A stretch of DNA of 64,000 bases from Legionella sp. 515359 (lineage in GTDB: Bacteria > Pseudomonadota > Gammaproteobacteria > Legionellales > Legionellaceae): positions 1 to 64,000 of the forward strand of contig JAPCYN010000004.1 in assembly GCA_025941565.1 (NCBI GenBank), written 5' to 3'. Below the pieces are notes generated by a model. That model ran no database searches, was not told where the DNA came from, and saw nothing but the letters and a program-made list of their open reading frames with translations. Of this stretch, positions 53,340-63,255 are shown one piece after another. Both the position numbers and the translations under genes were made by a program. Positions within the stretch are counted from its first letter, which is position 1, and every line of letters begins with the position of its first letter.

Positions 53340-54642
53340 AACCATTCCTTTGATAAGCTAAGTAAGGACAAAATCCTTGTGTAGAGCCAGGGCCAATGGC
53401 CGTACATAAAGCCACATACACTTGTAAATACTTTTCTAAAGTCGTGAGATAAGTCATTTGCAAATCATTTTGTTGTTTTTGCACTTGCAACACATTCAAA
53501 AGCGAAATTTGTCCGTTTTCATAAGAGTCACGCGCCAGTTTCACGCTTTCAACGCCTATTTTAAGAGATACGCTTTGCGTTTCTCTAAGGCTCATCCTAA
53601 GTGCTTTCAATTGGGCATAGTTACTCGCTATTTCTGTTTCAATGCTTAAATTCAAGGCGCGTAACGCCATCATCGCCTGAGTTCCCGTGCGACTTGCCTC
53701 TAAAATTCGTCCCTGATTCTGATTTAAAAGAGGAAGTGGAACGGAAAGTGTCACGCCCAAAGTGCGATCGGCGGGCTGGGGTGGTCCCTCTTCCACCACA
53801 ATTTTATCTTGTTGGACACCAAGCCCTACTGTCCAATCAGCAAAGCGCTCCGCTTTTGCCAAGCGGCGATCGGCAATGGCGCGGTTAATTGATAGAGCAA
53901 TGGATTGGCGGTCAGGACGATTATTAAGTGCTAACGTTTTTAGCGCAGGTAATTCAGGAAAATTTTGCCCTGTATTTAGGTCAGCCTTAAGGGATAAAGG
54001 AGAATTCGCATCTCGGCCCATCAATTGGTTCAGTGTGGCCATTTGACTGATGCGAAGGCTATGTAATAAATGCTTTTCTTGAACAATGCGCAGATACTCA
54101 ATGCGAGCTGCATTCTCATCCAACTTTGAAATTTCAGCGGCATGATAACGATTATGGATGACGTTCACTAATTCTTTGTTGATTCTTAATAAATAATTCA
54201 ATTGTTGCAGGCGACGCTCCGTAATCACCGCGGCATAAAACGCATTCGCCACTTTGGCACTGAGTTGACGCTCGGCCTCCCTAATTTCGGCGATGGCTTT
54301 CATAACATCGAGGCGTGCGACTGTCTTTTGTTTTGCAATACGTCCAGAAATAGGGAATGCTTGACTAAAACCAGCACTGCGCGAATACTCTCCTTCATCA
54401 TTAAATAAGCGATCGTCGTTATTTGAGAGATTAATGCTTGGATTGGGCCAAAGACCTGCTTGGATCAGTCGGGCCTTTGCAATAGCTACATTATAACGAG
54501 CTGCTTTTAAATCCTTGTTATTCGCTAGAGCAATTTGGGTTATTCCCTGAAGGGTTAATGTCTTTCCTGCTATTGCCGAATAGGAACACAACAAGAGGAG
54601 CACTATCCAACAAGCACACTGCCAAGCACGATAATGTTTCAT
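53311..54642 (-). CDS. Outer-membrane efflux channel, TolC/CzcC (HelC-like)
   Basis: A 443-residue TolC-family protein with signal ending SYSAIAG. Two OEP repeats are visible (LTLQGITQIALANNKDLKAA and the repeat around 240-400 with LSVPLPLLNQNQGRILEAS). It is the first gene of the CzcCBA-type operon. It carries substrate across the outer membrane. Confidence 0.9.
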   Translation of the reverse strand: MKHYRAWQCACWIVLLLLCSYSAIAGKTLTLQGITQIALANNKDLKAARYNVAIAKARLIQAGLWPNPSINLSNNDDRLFNDEGEYSRSAGFSQAFPISGRIAKQKTVARLDVMKAIAEIREAERQLSAKVANAFYAAVITERRLQQLNYLLRINKELVNVIHNRYHAAEISKLDENAARIEYLRIVQEKHLLHSLRISQMATLNQLMGRDANSPLSLKADLNTGQNFPELPALKTLALNNRPDRQSIALSINRAIADRRLAKAERFADWTVGLGVQQDKIVVEEGPPQPADRTLGVTLSVPLPLLNQNQGRILEASRTGTQAMMALRALNLSIETEIASNYAQLKALRMSLRETQSVSLKIGVESVKLARDSYENGQISLLNVLQVQKQQNDLQMTYLTTLEKYLQVYVALCTAIGPGSTQGFCPYLAYQRNGYDDGITTAN

Positions 54643-54666
54643 GACCAGGAATACTCAAAATGATTA

Positions 54667-55038
54667 TTAATTCGTCTTACAGCGATAGGCACGGCCCACC
54701 ATCCCATGATCCGCCACAAAGTCATTTTTGGGATTGCCTTCATAAGTTTGCTGATGTTCGGTAATCCGAAGTGTATTTGCTCCTAAAAGCGCTGCTTTGT
54801 TTCTTAAGATATTGAGTTCATCCTTAATCAAATGTTCATGGGATTGGTAAGATTGGCTCATCCCATTGCGATCATAAGCACTCACGTCACCTAAAAAAGT
54901 GCAATTCTTTGTGGGCTTTCCTGATTGTGCAATGGTTACTTTTTCGCCTTCAGGAGTTAACTTGGCATTATAAGAACAACCAACAAGGACTGCCGGAATC
55001 ATTAATAGGAGAGTGCGTTTCTTTAGAACATGGGTCAT
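54667..55038 (-). CDS. DUF4156 lipoprotein
   Basis: A 123-residue lipoprotein with lipobox LVGC. The mature part has the family pattern NCTFLGDVSAYD ... LRNKAALLGANTLRI. Two more Cys are present (KNCTF, YRCKTN). It lies upstream of the efflux operon with a short gap. Function is unknown. Confidence 0.8.
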   Translation of the reverse strand: MTHVLKKRTLLLMIPAVLVGCSYNAKLTPEGEKVTIAQSGKPTKNCTFLGDVSAYDRNGMSQSYQSHEHLIKDELNILRNKAALLGANTLRITEHQQTYEGNPKNDFVADHGMVGRAYRCKTN

Positions 55039-55183
55039 TAATCAATACCTTTTTTTTTATTCTATCCTCCCAGTATCTCTTATCCAATATGATTAAACAA
55101 GGCATGACATCAAGAAGAAAAAAAGGACTCATTAGAGTCAATGAGCCGTTATTGAGAGACTGGTTTTTGTTGGCTTTTACTCC

Positions 55184-56065
55184 TTATGGGGTAATCTGAT
55201 TTCCACTAAAATTGATTGCATTATTTTTTGTCGTAATCATGGAATTATAGACACAAACCGAACCATTGATTTTTCTTTGTTTTGCTGCATAACAGGCCAA
55301 ATCAGCTTCTTTAATCACGGTATTCACTGAAGCCGAGTGGTGATTCATCTGGGTAATGCCAATGGAGCAACCCAGATTAAGCTCAGATAGAGTACCTTCT
55401 TTTAGAGATTTTTTCGTCTCCGTAATAAGATTCTCAGCAATCTTTTTTGCCTCATCCATGGAGGTGTTCTCCATCAAGACAATAAATTCGTCCCCACCAT
55501 AACGAGCCACTACATCATCCCTTCGCAAGCGCTGCCTTAGGAGTCCACCAAACATGTGTAACGTGGTGTCACCTACCTCATGACCATAGCGATCATTGAC
55601 TGTCTTAAATCGGTCCATATCAATAAAAAGAACAATAACAGAGCCTTCATTCATTTTGACTTGTTGAAATCGTGTGTTCATCATCTCAAAAAGATACTCT
55701 CGATTATTGCAGCCTGTCAGCGAATCATAGGTTGCGTGATGCCGTAATACTTCATAGCGATTTTTAAAATCATCCATCAACTCCATTTTTTGAATGGTAT
55801 TGGTTATAAGACGGCAAGATGAATAGATATAGGTAGCACCTAATAAAAGCACGCTGGCATAAAAATTATTAAGACAGTGGGGATCGACTAATAGACCGTA
55901 AAAAATGCTGGCTGAATAACTGAGAATAAAAACCGCAATAAAAGCAAGATAACTTAACCACTGCCTGCGATAATGATTTGTTTTTTGAAGTAACTTATTG
56001 ATTAAATAGGCTCCACTGATAAGAAGGACAATACCTAACACGATCATTACGACTGGGAACACCAT
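55184..56065 (-). CDS. Membrane diguanylate cyclase (GGDEF)
   Basis: A 293-residue protein. The N-terminal region has two or three membrane helices (residues about 2-20, 37-60, 68-90). The GGDEF domain starts near 120 (YDSLTGCNNREYLFEMM) with active-site RYGGDEF and I-site RRDD five residues upstream. It is probably an active diguanylate cyclase with product inhibition. A stand-alone gene. Confidence 0.88.
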   Translation of the reverse strand: MVFPVVMIVLGIVLLISGAYLINKLLQKTNHYRRQWLSYLAFIAVFILSYSASIFYGLLVDPHCLNNFYASVLLLGATYIYSSCRLITNTIQKMELMDDFKNRYEVLRHHATYDSLTGCNNREYLFEMMNTRFQQVKMNEGSVIVLFIDMDRFKTVNDRYGHEVGDTTLHMFGGLLRQRLRRDDVVARYGGDEFIVLMENTSMDEAKKIAENLITETKKSLKEGTLSELNLGCSIGITQMNHHSASVNTVIKEADLACYAAKQRKINGSVCVYNSMITTKNNAINFSGNQITP

Positions 56066-56247
56066 GATTTTGCCTTAAAAATAGCCTGATTGATTCATTT
56101 TAGTATAGATTCTGTCTCTTGATTTGTCAGGAACATTTAAGGGGCGCAAATAAAAAACAGCAAAAATTAATAAAATTGTCTAAAATTGAATAGCGGCCTG
56201 TCATTATCGGCCATCGTGACACTATTCATCGTTTAAGGGAGAAAACC

Positions 56248-56682
56248 ATGAAGATTAGATTATTTTTAATTCCGGCCATATTATCATTTGGCCTTATCAG
56301 TTCATTGGCACAGGCAGCCGACACAGAAAATAAACAAACGACGGCGACGTTTAAAACACAGGATGGAAAGATGATACAGTGTTTGATGGCCCCAGAGGTC
56401 GGTAAGGACATGAAGACGGGTGACATGATGGAAATGATGAGCATGCATAGCATGCAGGGAAGCCACATGAAAGGATGTCACATGCAGGGAAATCAGATGA
56501 AAGGATGCCCCATGAAGGCGATGTTTAAAACACAGGATGGAAAGACGATAGAGTGTTTGGTGACCCCAGAGGTCGGTAAGGAAATGAAGGCGGGTGAAAA
56601 GATGGAAATGATGGGTATGGGTATGCATAACATGGAAGGAGATAACATGGAAGGAAGTGGTAAGGAAGGAGACCATCAGTAA
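56248..56682 (+). CDS. Met/His/Cys-rich exported protein with duplicated metal-binding-like module
   Basis: A 144-residue exported protein with signal MKIRLFLIPAILSFGLISSL. Two copies of a module (FKTQDGKMIQCLMAPEVGKD and FKTQDGKTIECLVTPEVGKE) are each followed by MKxGxxMEMM. The linker is a Met/His/Cys string (MHSMQGSHMKGCHMQGNQ). Such composition suits copper or silver binding. It lies near the efflux operon. No named family. Confidence 0.65.
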   Translation: MKIRLFLIPAILSFGLISSLAQAADTENKQTTATFKTQDGKMIQCLMAPEVGKDMKTGDMMEMMSMHSMQGSHMKGCHMQGNQMKGCPMKAMFKTQDGKTIECLVTPEVGKEMKAGEKMEMMGMGMHNMEGDNMEGSGKEGDHQ

Positions 56683-57015
56683 TTTGAGGATAGAGGTATG
56701 GTGGACAGTTTGTTTGAGCATGGAGTTTGCAGGGAAAAATCAATTTGGACCTGCAAACTTAAATAAGAATAACAGCGGTCGTGTTTCGCAACCTTGTCTG
56801 AAAAATCAGCCAAGAGAGTCCACTACACAAACCCTTGATGGTTTTTGGCAAAAGGTCGTTATAACTTAGCGCTCTCAGTCCATGCAGTCGTTAGATGTCA
56901 CATAATACATTGATATACCAGTGTATGTTCCTCTCTTGCTACCTTCCTTCGCTAAGCCTATGGGTTAAAAACAGCACCTAGTATTGCTGTGCTTAGAACC
57001 TCCATTGAGCATGAT
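56683..57015. other. Gene-free stretch
   Basis: About 330 bases with no convincing gene, hairpin or RNA. Confidence 0.45.
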
Positions 57016-58308
57016 TCATGTCGTACTAAAATAATGTCGTTGTGTCCCTTGGGCCACGACGGCTTCGCCGTAACGATTTAGAGCGTGTATATAGGCCGCT
57101 GTGCGCATGTCAATTTTATTCTTTTCCATTATTTGATACACTTTTAAAAACTCAGGTACCATAATATCATGTAACCGCTGTTGTACTTGTTCACCACTCC
57201 AGTAATATCCCGTTTTATTCTGTACCCATTCAAAATAACTGACAGCAACCCCTCCCGCATTAGCTAACACATCGGGTACTACTAAAATATTTTTATTTTT
57301 TAAAATAGGTTCCGCATCCAGCATTGTTGGGCCGTTGGCAATTTCTACAATCACAGGTGATTTTATTTTTGCTGCATTATCTTTGGTAATCTGGTTTTCT
57401 AATGCGGCAGGGATAAGTAAATCAACATCCAATTCCAGAAGTTCTTCATTTGAAATTTTGTCAGCGTCAACCAGTTCACATTCACATACTGATCGGGTGC
57501 AGTAAACTGCTTGAATATTTTTAGTGCTGTTTTTTATATGAACCAACTTAGGAATATCAAGTCCTTTTGCTCGATATATACCTCCTTGAGAATCACTTAC
57601 TGCTACTATTTTATAACCTGCCTCATAAAGAAAGAGGGCGATGTGCTGTCCTGCGTTTCCAAAACCTTGAATTGCTACACGAATGTTCTTGGGCTTCCAA
57701 TTTTTTTTCTTAGCTAACTCATTAATGCAATAAAAAGCACCACGACCAGTCGCATCTTCTCGTCCATAACTGCCACTTAAAGCAATGGGCTTCCCAGTGA
57801 TAACAGCAGGACTGTATTCTTGTTTAAGTTTAGAGTATTCATCCATCATCCAGCCCATAATCATGGCATTTGTATAAACATCGGGTGCCATAATGTCTTT
57901 GTTAGGCCCAACAAAACTGGCAAAATGCTCTAAGTAAGTTCGGCTTAAACGCTCCAATTCCAATTTGGAAAGTTGTTTTGGATCAACTACAATTCCACCT
58001 TTCGCACCTCCAAAAGGAATGCCGATTACCGCGCATTTAATTGTCATCCAAAACGACAGAGCCTTTATTTCTTCGAGAGTAACGAGAGGATGAAAACGAA
58101 TACCTCCTTTAGTTGGGCCGCGAGTATTGTTATGATGAACTCGATAGGAGGAATATATCGCTAAACTGCCATCATCTTTTCGAAGAGGTAAAGACATTTG
58201 AATGATTGCTTTAGGATACTTTAATCTCTTGATGGCTTCTGGATCAATTTCTGCATACTGAAAGGCAACATCTAATCGTGCTAATGCATCCGTAAAAATG
58301 TTATCCAT
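57016..58308 (-). CDS. gdhA: Glu/Leu/Phe/Val dehydrogenase (glutamate dehydrogenase)
   Basis: A 430-residue enzyme. The substrate Lys region is GGIRFHPLVT ... PFGGAKGGI. The Rossmann dinucleotide site is VAIQGFGNAGQHIALFLYEA (about 215). The APDVYTN and NAGGVAVSYFEWVQN blocks match the hexameric Glu dehydrogenase class. It interconverts glutamate and 2-oxoglutarate using NAD(P). A stand-alone gene. Confidence 0.88.
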   Translation of the reverse strand: MDNIFTDALARLDVAFQYAEIDPEAIKRLKYPKAIIQMSLPLRKDDGSLAIYSSYRVHHNNTRGPTKGGIRFHPLVTLEEIKALSFWMTIKCAVIGIPFGGAKGGIVVDPKQLSKLELERLSRTYLEHFASFVGPNKDIMAPDVYTNAMIMGWMMDEYSKLKQEYSPAVITGKPIALSGSYGREDATGRGAFYCINELAKKKNWKPKNIRVAIQGFGNAGQHIALFLYEAGYKIVAVSDSQGGIYRAKGLDIPKLVHIKNSTKNIQAVYCTRSVCECELVDADKISNEELLELDVDLLIPAALENQITKDNAAKIKSPVIVEIANGPTMLDAEPILKNKNILVVPDVLANAGGVAVSYFEWVQNKTGYYWSGEQVQQRLHDIMVPEFLKVYQIMEKNKIDMRTAAYIHALNRYGEAVVAQGTQRHYFSTT

Positions 58309-58720
58309 TGAATATTCCTTATATGGATTCTGAGGAGAGTCCGGTCAGACTGATCCAACCATTCTTGTATCCTATCTTTCTGTAATACTAATTTTATATT
58401 GCTACCTTCTCAGGAACGCTTAGTATAGTGAAAGAAGAAGCGGTGGCCGTTATAGATTTCGCTCTCTTTCACTTTTTATGTTCATAAAGATCATACGGTA
58501 TCTTAAGCCGCCTAAAGCCTGTATTTATACGACTAGTAAAAACAAAAATCACTCAAATAACATAAGTTATATTTCAAAATTATGAATTTATCAATGGTAA
58601 GAAATTTCACCCAGGACCCCAATCTAAAAAAACGAACATACCAAACGGCTCAAACAGGATACTAAACTTAAAAAATCTTCTTAAAAATTATCTTAGCAAG
58701 AAACTAAAATACCCTTTCGT
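58309..58720. other. Gene-free stretch
   Basis: About 410 AT-rich bases between the dehydrogenase start and the cytochrome gene end. It presumably carries the dehydrogenase promoter. No clear sites. Confidence 0.45.
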
Positions 58721-59542
58721 TTAGTGATGCTTATAAAAACCAATGCCTTTGATGTCTGTCCATGCCGTCGTTTGATGGCACATAAAACATTGAGTTACTT
58801 GAGCATGGGGCTTTCCTGCCACTTTCCTGGATATCATGCGAAAATGCTCCATGTAATGACTGGGTGGCGCTTGATGACATTGAGAGCAATCCTTTGACCT
58901 AGGGGACGGATGAATGAATTCTGGGATGTTCCAACCGGCCGTGTTATGGCAGGCAGCGCAATTGTTGCCAAATAAAGTAAAGTGTTTGTCTTCATTTTGA
59001 TGACACGTGCTACATTGCAAGGTGAGTTCGGCAGGAGACACGTGTGGATTGATGAGCGGCGATTGTTTTTGAGATTTATTCATTTCCAAGTAATGCTGAA
59101 CTTTCTCAAAAATTAATTGCTGTTCTTCATTCTTGATTGCATTTTTTTTAAGTTGCTTCAGCTCAATTGCAACAAACGCATTATGATCCATTTGGGTGGG
59201 GCGTCTATTTTGGCCTTGATGCTCAGCATGACATTCAACGCAACTTCCAATGTCGGCATGAAATGAGGTGGGTTGCCTTTGTAAAAGAGCAACATCATTT
59301 GCATGGCAGGTGATGCAGTTTACAGCTTCCACTCCTTTGACAGGCGTATGGCAGGCATTGCAATTGTGACTGAGAAAGGAATGCGCTTGGGATAATGTTC
59401 CGGGACTTGCCATTCTTTGCCACTCAACAGGATTAAACCAATTCGTAGGTCCTCGTTGTTCATGGCTGGGCGCATAATAGGCTGCAACAAACAGTGCCAT
59501 TAAAACAGCAAGGGCAGTTAATAGGGCGCCACTGAGTTTCAT
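58721..59542 (-). CDS. Heptaheme cytochrome c-family protein
   Basis: A 273-residue exported protein. ATG 59542 is used because it overlaps the upstream stop (ATGA) and gives a membrane anchor (MKLSGALLTALAVLMALFVA). Seven CxxCH motifs: CNACH, CITCH, CVECH, CSTCH, CAACH, CSQCH, CFMCH. It is an electron carrier in the periplasm. It is coupled to the cytochrome b-like and flavoprotein genes, so it probably forms one redox chain. Confidence 0.88.
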   Translation of the reverse strand: MKLSGALLTALAVLMALFVAAYYAPSHEQRGPTNWFNPVEWQRMASPGTLSQAHSFLSHNCNACHTPVKGVEAVNCITCHANDVALLQRQPTSFHADIGSCVECHAEHQGQNRRPTQMDHNAFVAIELKQLKKNAIKNEEQQLIFEKVQHYLEMNKSQKQSPLINPHVSPAELTLQCSTCHQNEDKHFTLFGNNCAACHNTAGWNIPEFIHPSPRSKDCSQCHQAPPSHYMEHFRMISRKVAGKPHAQVTQCFMCHQTTAWTDIKGIGFYKHH

Positions 59543-60303
59543 TGAAACCACCTTAACCCAAAATAAATTCCAGACCAAACATGCAAGGCCAGTAAACCAT
59601 ACAACACAAGGGCAATCACAATATGAAGCCTCAACCACGTCCGAAAGGCACGTCTGAATTGCTCATGAAATTGAATGGCGTATTCCAGCTCCGCAATGGA
59701 CTCCACCAAACGCAAGGCACGTAGACTTGCTGGGGCTGTGCTTTCGCCATTTAATACGTTCTCATTAAATAGCCAAGAGGCGAAACGCGCTCTCATAGAA
59801 TGAAAGCGCGTGATGGTTTTCTTTAAATCAGGGTTCGTTTGAATTTCCTGCGCTACCCTTTGATACTGATTCTGCAGGCCTGAAAGGAGTTCTTTTTTCT
59901 CACGAACTTCATCGGCTATAAAACTCAAGAGGTAGCGACCCACAAAGCCGCTTATCGTGACAATTAAGGTCATTCCGGTCAGTGCAATACCAAGCGCACT
60001 TTGAAATTTATGTCCGGTATGAATCAGTACGAGAATAGGACCAATAATACCGGCATAGATATGCCAAGAGAGCAAAGTATTCATGGAAACATATGGGGTG
60101 ATCCAATGCTTTAAAATAGGGATGCGTTTAATAAAGAGGTAAAGTAAGGGAACGAGCATGAATAGGGCGCCACTAATGCCAATGACACCACCCCACAAGC
60201 TTCCTGCAAAACGAGGAGACACATGCACCGTAAATCCAAGCCATGTCATCATCATGAGCAGCATTAATCCGAGTGCCATCAGGCGTCCTGGTGCGTTCAT
60301 CAC
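59539..60303 (-). CDS. Cytochrome b-like membrane subunit
   Basis: A 254-residue protein with about five membrane helices. Conserved His pairs (SWHIYAGIIGPILVLIHTGH and WLRLHIVIALVLYGLLALHV) would ligate heme. A charged helix lies between (residues about 130-190). It overlaps both the flavoprotein gene and the cytochrome gene by 4 bases, consistent with an NAD(P)H-to-cytochrome electron path. Confidence 0.78.
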   Translation of the reverse strand: MMNAPGRLMALGLMLLMMMTWLGFTVHVSPRFAGSLWGGVIGISGALFMLVPLLYLFIKRIPILKHWITPYVSMNTLLSWHIYAGIIGPILVLIHTGHKFQSALGIALTGMTLIVTISGFVGRYLLSFIADEVREKKELLSGLQNQYQRVAQEIQTNPDLKKTITRFHSMRARFASWLFNENVLNGESTAPASLRALRLVESIAELEYAIQFHEQFRRAFRTWLRLHIVIALVLYGLLALHVWSGIYFGLRWFQ

Positions 60304-62186
60304 ACATCCACCTCAATATTCTCATTGGTTTTGGCCTGGCATGCCAGGATAAAACCGTGCTGCTTTTCTTCCTCAGAAAGCGCGTCATCACAATCCATGG
60401 ATACCTTGCCTGTGAGTAATTTCACTTTACACAGTCCACACTGCCCTGTGCGACACGAGTTATCAATAGAAACACCATTGGCCTCGGCGATTTCAAGAAG
60501 CGTGTAGTTGGGTAAAATGGGGGCTGTTTTATGAGAGCGCTTAAATGAAACAACCGCTTTAAGTTCTGGCGCAATAGCCTCCATTTGTTCCGGTGTTAAT
60601 GGCGGCTTCATGGCTGGACCAAACGCTTCGGTATAGATGAATTCTTCTGGCACATGAAGCTCTTTTAATATGGCCAGCACCGCATTCATCATGCCAGGCG
60701 GACCACAGACATGGATGCGACACTTGGCAATATCCGGCACGAGGTGGGAAATGATGCTGGTTGTAAATTCCCCCTTTAAACCCATCCACACGGTTCCTGA
60801 TACCCGTAACATGGTGGCAAAGACATTGAGGTTAGGATATCTTTTTTGCAGTCGCTCTAATTCATCACGAAAGATAAAATCGCTCGTGGTGCGGCAACAG
60901 TACAGTAAATAAATATCACCGTGCCATCCTATATCCGTTAAATAACGGATAATGCCCATCATCGGAGTAATGCCCACACCGCCACAAATAAGGACAATGC
61001 TCGATGCCTCTTCTCCGGTAAACGTAAATTTTCCATTGGGCCCCATCACCTCAAGCACATCGCCTTCTTTAGCCTCATCATGTAAATAACGCGAGAACAA
61101 ACCTTGTTCTTCGCGTTTCACCGTGATGGCACAATAGTGAAGTTGGGTGGGCGTTGAAGCGATGGTATAGCTTCGCTTCGCCCGGGTGCCATTAATGGTG
61201 GCTGTGATGGTGATGAATTGACCAGGGAAATAGGTAAAGGGCAAAGCCACTTCTTTTAATGAGGCGAGCCAATAGGTTTTTACCCCCGGTGTTTCATCAA
61301 AGATACGGCACACACGCAATTGCCCCTCCCACTGGTCAAGGGGGATTGTTAGCGTACGCATGACCGGAAACTTTGGCGGTTTCGCAGGTGGTGCTAATCC
61401 TCCAGAGGATGGATGAGTCTCTTCAATGACCTCAGAAGCGCTTGCAGGAGGAGGACTTATGGGGCTAGTGGCTGAAACATCTCCTTTACTGGCCAAACTC
61501 TCAAGTAATGCCGATGCCCTTCGCATTTTAAAAAAATACATCCAAATCATAATGATAAAGAAGACAAGAAACAGCGCGATAATCGTCAAATGAAAAAGCG
61601 GGCCACCTAAAAGAGTATGAGTGGCTGGTGCCGGAGATAGTAAATTCATTTCCTGTTTGAACCATAACAAGGCCACTTGGCGCGGTACCTTTCCCTCGGC
61701 AAGCGCACGAGATGCAGCCAATCCACTATCATACTGTGAAAGACCTTCACCTATCGAAGCGACTGCATCCTGCATCTGAGAAAAATTCGTCTTAGCCGAT
61801 GCTTTAAGAAGCGTATCAATCCCTTTAGCCATCAAAGACAGACCCGATTGCATCCGTTCTTGTGCCAATTGTTGTATTTCACTGCGCCTTTCCAGTGGGA
61901 TATCGGGCAGACTCATCAACGAAGGATACAGCGCTTTTCGTTTCGGCATGCCCATTTGCTTCATCATCTCACCCATAGCACCCATCATGTCTTTACCAGG
62001 AGTTTGTCCAGCTACACTCGGAATGACACTGAGATTACCCTGGCTGCTTTTATGATGACTGGCATGCTCATCGGATGCCTGAGCATTGGATGATGCGGCG
62101 GCGCCCATTAAAATCAAAACCAACAGCACTTTCAGTAGGGGATGCCATTGGCGAATTGTCTTATTGGTGTTGTGATATCGAATCAT
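60300..62186 (-). CDS. Membrane-anchored FAD/NAD(P)H oxidoreductase with 2Fe-2S domain
   Basis: A 628-residue protein. A signal/anchor and a Met-rich N-terminal domain lead to a membrane helix near 205-225 (HLTIIALFLVFFIIMIWMYF). The FNR-like module has RSYTIAST and GPNGKFTF, then VLICGGVGITPMM and HVCGPPGMMNAV. The plant-type ferredoxin cluster (CRTGQCGLCKVKLLTG plus distal Cys in ILACQA) is C-terminal. It begins the redox operon. Confidence 0.86.
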   Translation of the reverse strand: MIRYHNTNKTIRQWHPLLKVLLVLILMGAAASSNAQASDEHASHHKSSQGNLSVIPSVAGQTPGKDMMGAMGEMMKQMGMPKRKALYPSLMSLPDIPLERRSEIQQLAQERMQSGLSLMAKGIDTLLKASAKTNFSQMQDAVASIGEGLSQYDSGLAASRALAEGKVPRQVALLWFKQEMNLLSPAPATHTLLGGPLFHLTIIALFLVFFIIMIWMYFFKMRRASALLESLASKGDVSATSPISPPPASASEVIEETHPSSGGLAPPAKPPKFPVMRTLTIPLDQWEGQLRVCRIFDETPGVKTYWLASLKEVALPFTYFPGQFITITATINGTRAKRSYTIASTPTQLHYCAITVKREEQGLFSRYLHDEAKEGDVLEVMGPNGKFTFTGEEASSIVLICGGVGITPMMGIIRYLTDIGWHGDIYLLYCCRTTSDFIFRDELERLQKRYPNLNVFATMLRVSGTVWMGLKGEFTTSIISHLVPDIAKCRIHVCGPPGMMNAVLAILKELHVPEEFIYTEAFGPAMKPPLTPEQMEAIAPELKAVVSFKRSHKTAPILPNYTLLEIAEANGVSIDNSCRTGQCGLCKVKLLTGKVSMDCDDALSEEEKQHGFILACQAKTNENIEVDV

Positions 62187-62319
62187 TCTTTTCCACGATA
62201 AAGTAATATTTCCGAGCTATGCCTATATTATGCTATTGATATTAGTACTATTTTACAAGGGGTGTGTCCTCGCCAATCATTCCCCTTTCGAAACTAAAGA
62301 GGGCGCAAGAGATAGGTCC

Positions 62320-63210
62320 TCACTCAATGTCCAAGTGGTGTTCCTTCATGTCATTGCCAATAATCGCTTCCGCACATCGGATGATGTTCTGAATTTCTTC
62401 AGTAATTTCTTCTTGACGCAGTATATTAAGATATTTTTTTAATGCGCTTCGTTTATTCTCTAAGCTATCCAAGGCATGATTCAAATGAAACAGCCTTTGG
62501 TGGTTTTCACCATAAAATGATTTATAAAAAATGGAATAATACATTGAAAATAAATACTGTTCAGCAAACTCAGATAAAAATTGCTCATGGGATAAATTGA
62601 GAACCGGTGGAACGGAACATGGCTTGTCATTGGTTAAAAAAAACTCTTGGAATGGGCGCACTGTTTTTACCTCAATTTGATTTTTTCCCTCCTCATTGAA
62701 CAGGATCCCCCACTGCCAAGAGTGCCATTCCATACGCTGTTGTGATGCTACTTCCTCAAGAGACTGCAACAGATGTAAAATCACCGCAGGAATTTCTTCG
62801 AGGGCATTAGCGCCATCTAATGCTTTGATGACACGCGAATCGTTTGCCATTTTCAAAGCCAATTTATGCCCTACGACAAGGAATACTGGCAAAAATTCAG
62901 GGTCTTGTTGTTCCCTCTCCGCTATCCAGTGAAGCACATTATCATTAAAACCACCACAAAAACCTCGTTCAGAACCAATAAGAATATAAAGGGAAGAATT
63001 ACCATTTGGTGTATTCATGGGGGAAATGGGGTAAGCACTAAAAAAATCATGCCCTGCGTCTCTAATGGTTTGCATGACTTGTTCCTGCATAGGAAGAAAT
63101 TTGGTGATTTTATTGAGCTCAATAGAACAAAGAGTTTTCATGGCGGTCATGATATTACCAATGTCGTCTAAGGCCGTAAAATGATCGTTTAGTTGACTAC
63201 GCTTGGTCAT
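62320..63210 (-). CDS. atpG: ATP synthase F1 gamma subunit, N-ATPase type
   Basis: A 296-residue protein. ATG 63210 (GGGAAG upstream) is preferred to a TTG further up. Gamma hallmarks: N-terminal helix (DIGNIMTAMKTLCSIELNKI), GSERGFCGGFN, and C-terminal helix ending EITEEIQNIIRCAEAI. It lies last in the operon directly after alpha, as in alternative N-ATPase operons (atpDCQRBEFAG). Confidence 0.85.
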   Translation of the reverse strand: MTKRSQLNDHFTALDDIGNIMTAMKTLCSIELNKITKFLPMQEQVMQTIRDAGHDFFSAYPISPMNTPNGNSSLYILIGSERGFCGGFNDNVLHWIAEREQQDPEFLPVFLVVGHKLALKMANDSRVIKALDGANALEEIPAVILHLLQSLEEVASQQRMEWHSWQWGILFNEEGKNQIEVKTVRPFQEFFLTNDKPCSVPPVLNLSHEQFLSEFAEQYLFSMYYSIFYKSFYGENHQRLFHLNHALDSLENKRSALKKYLNILRQEEITEEIQNIIRCAEAIIGNDMKEHHLDIE

Positions 63211-63255
63211 AAATTTCTTCCCAAAATTCAATGTGCCTGAGAAACAGGCATGGCA

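Noticed and set aside
56302-56743. Long minus-strand His/Phe-rich frames opposite the Met-rich protein
   Set aside because: They are antisense shadows of the Met/His repeats; the plus-strand product has a signal peptide and ribosome site.
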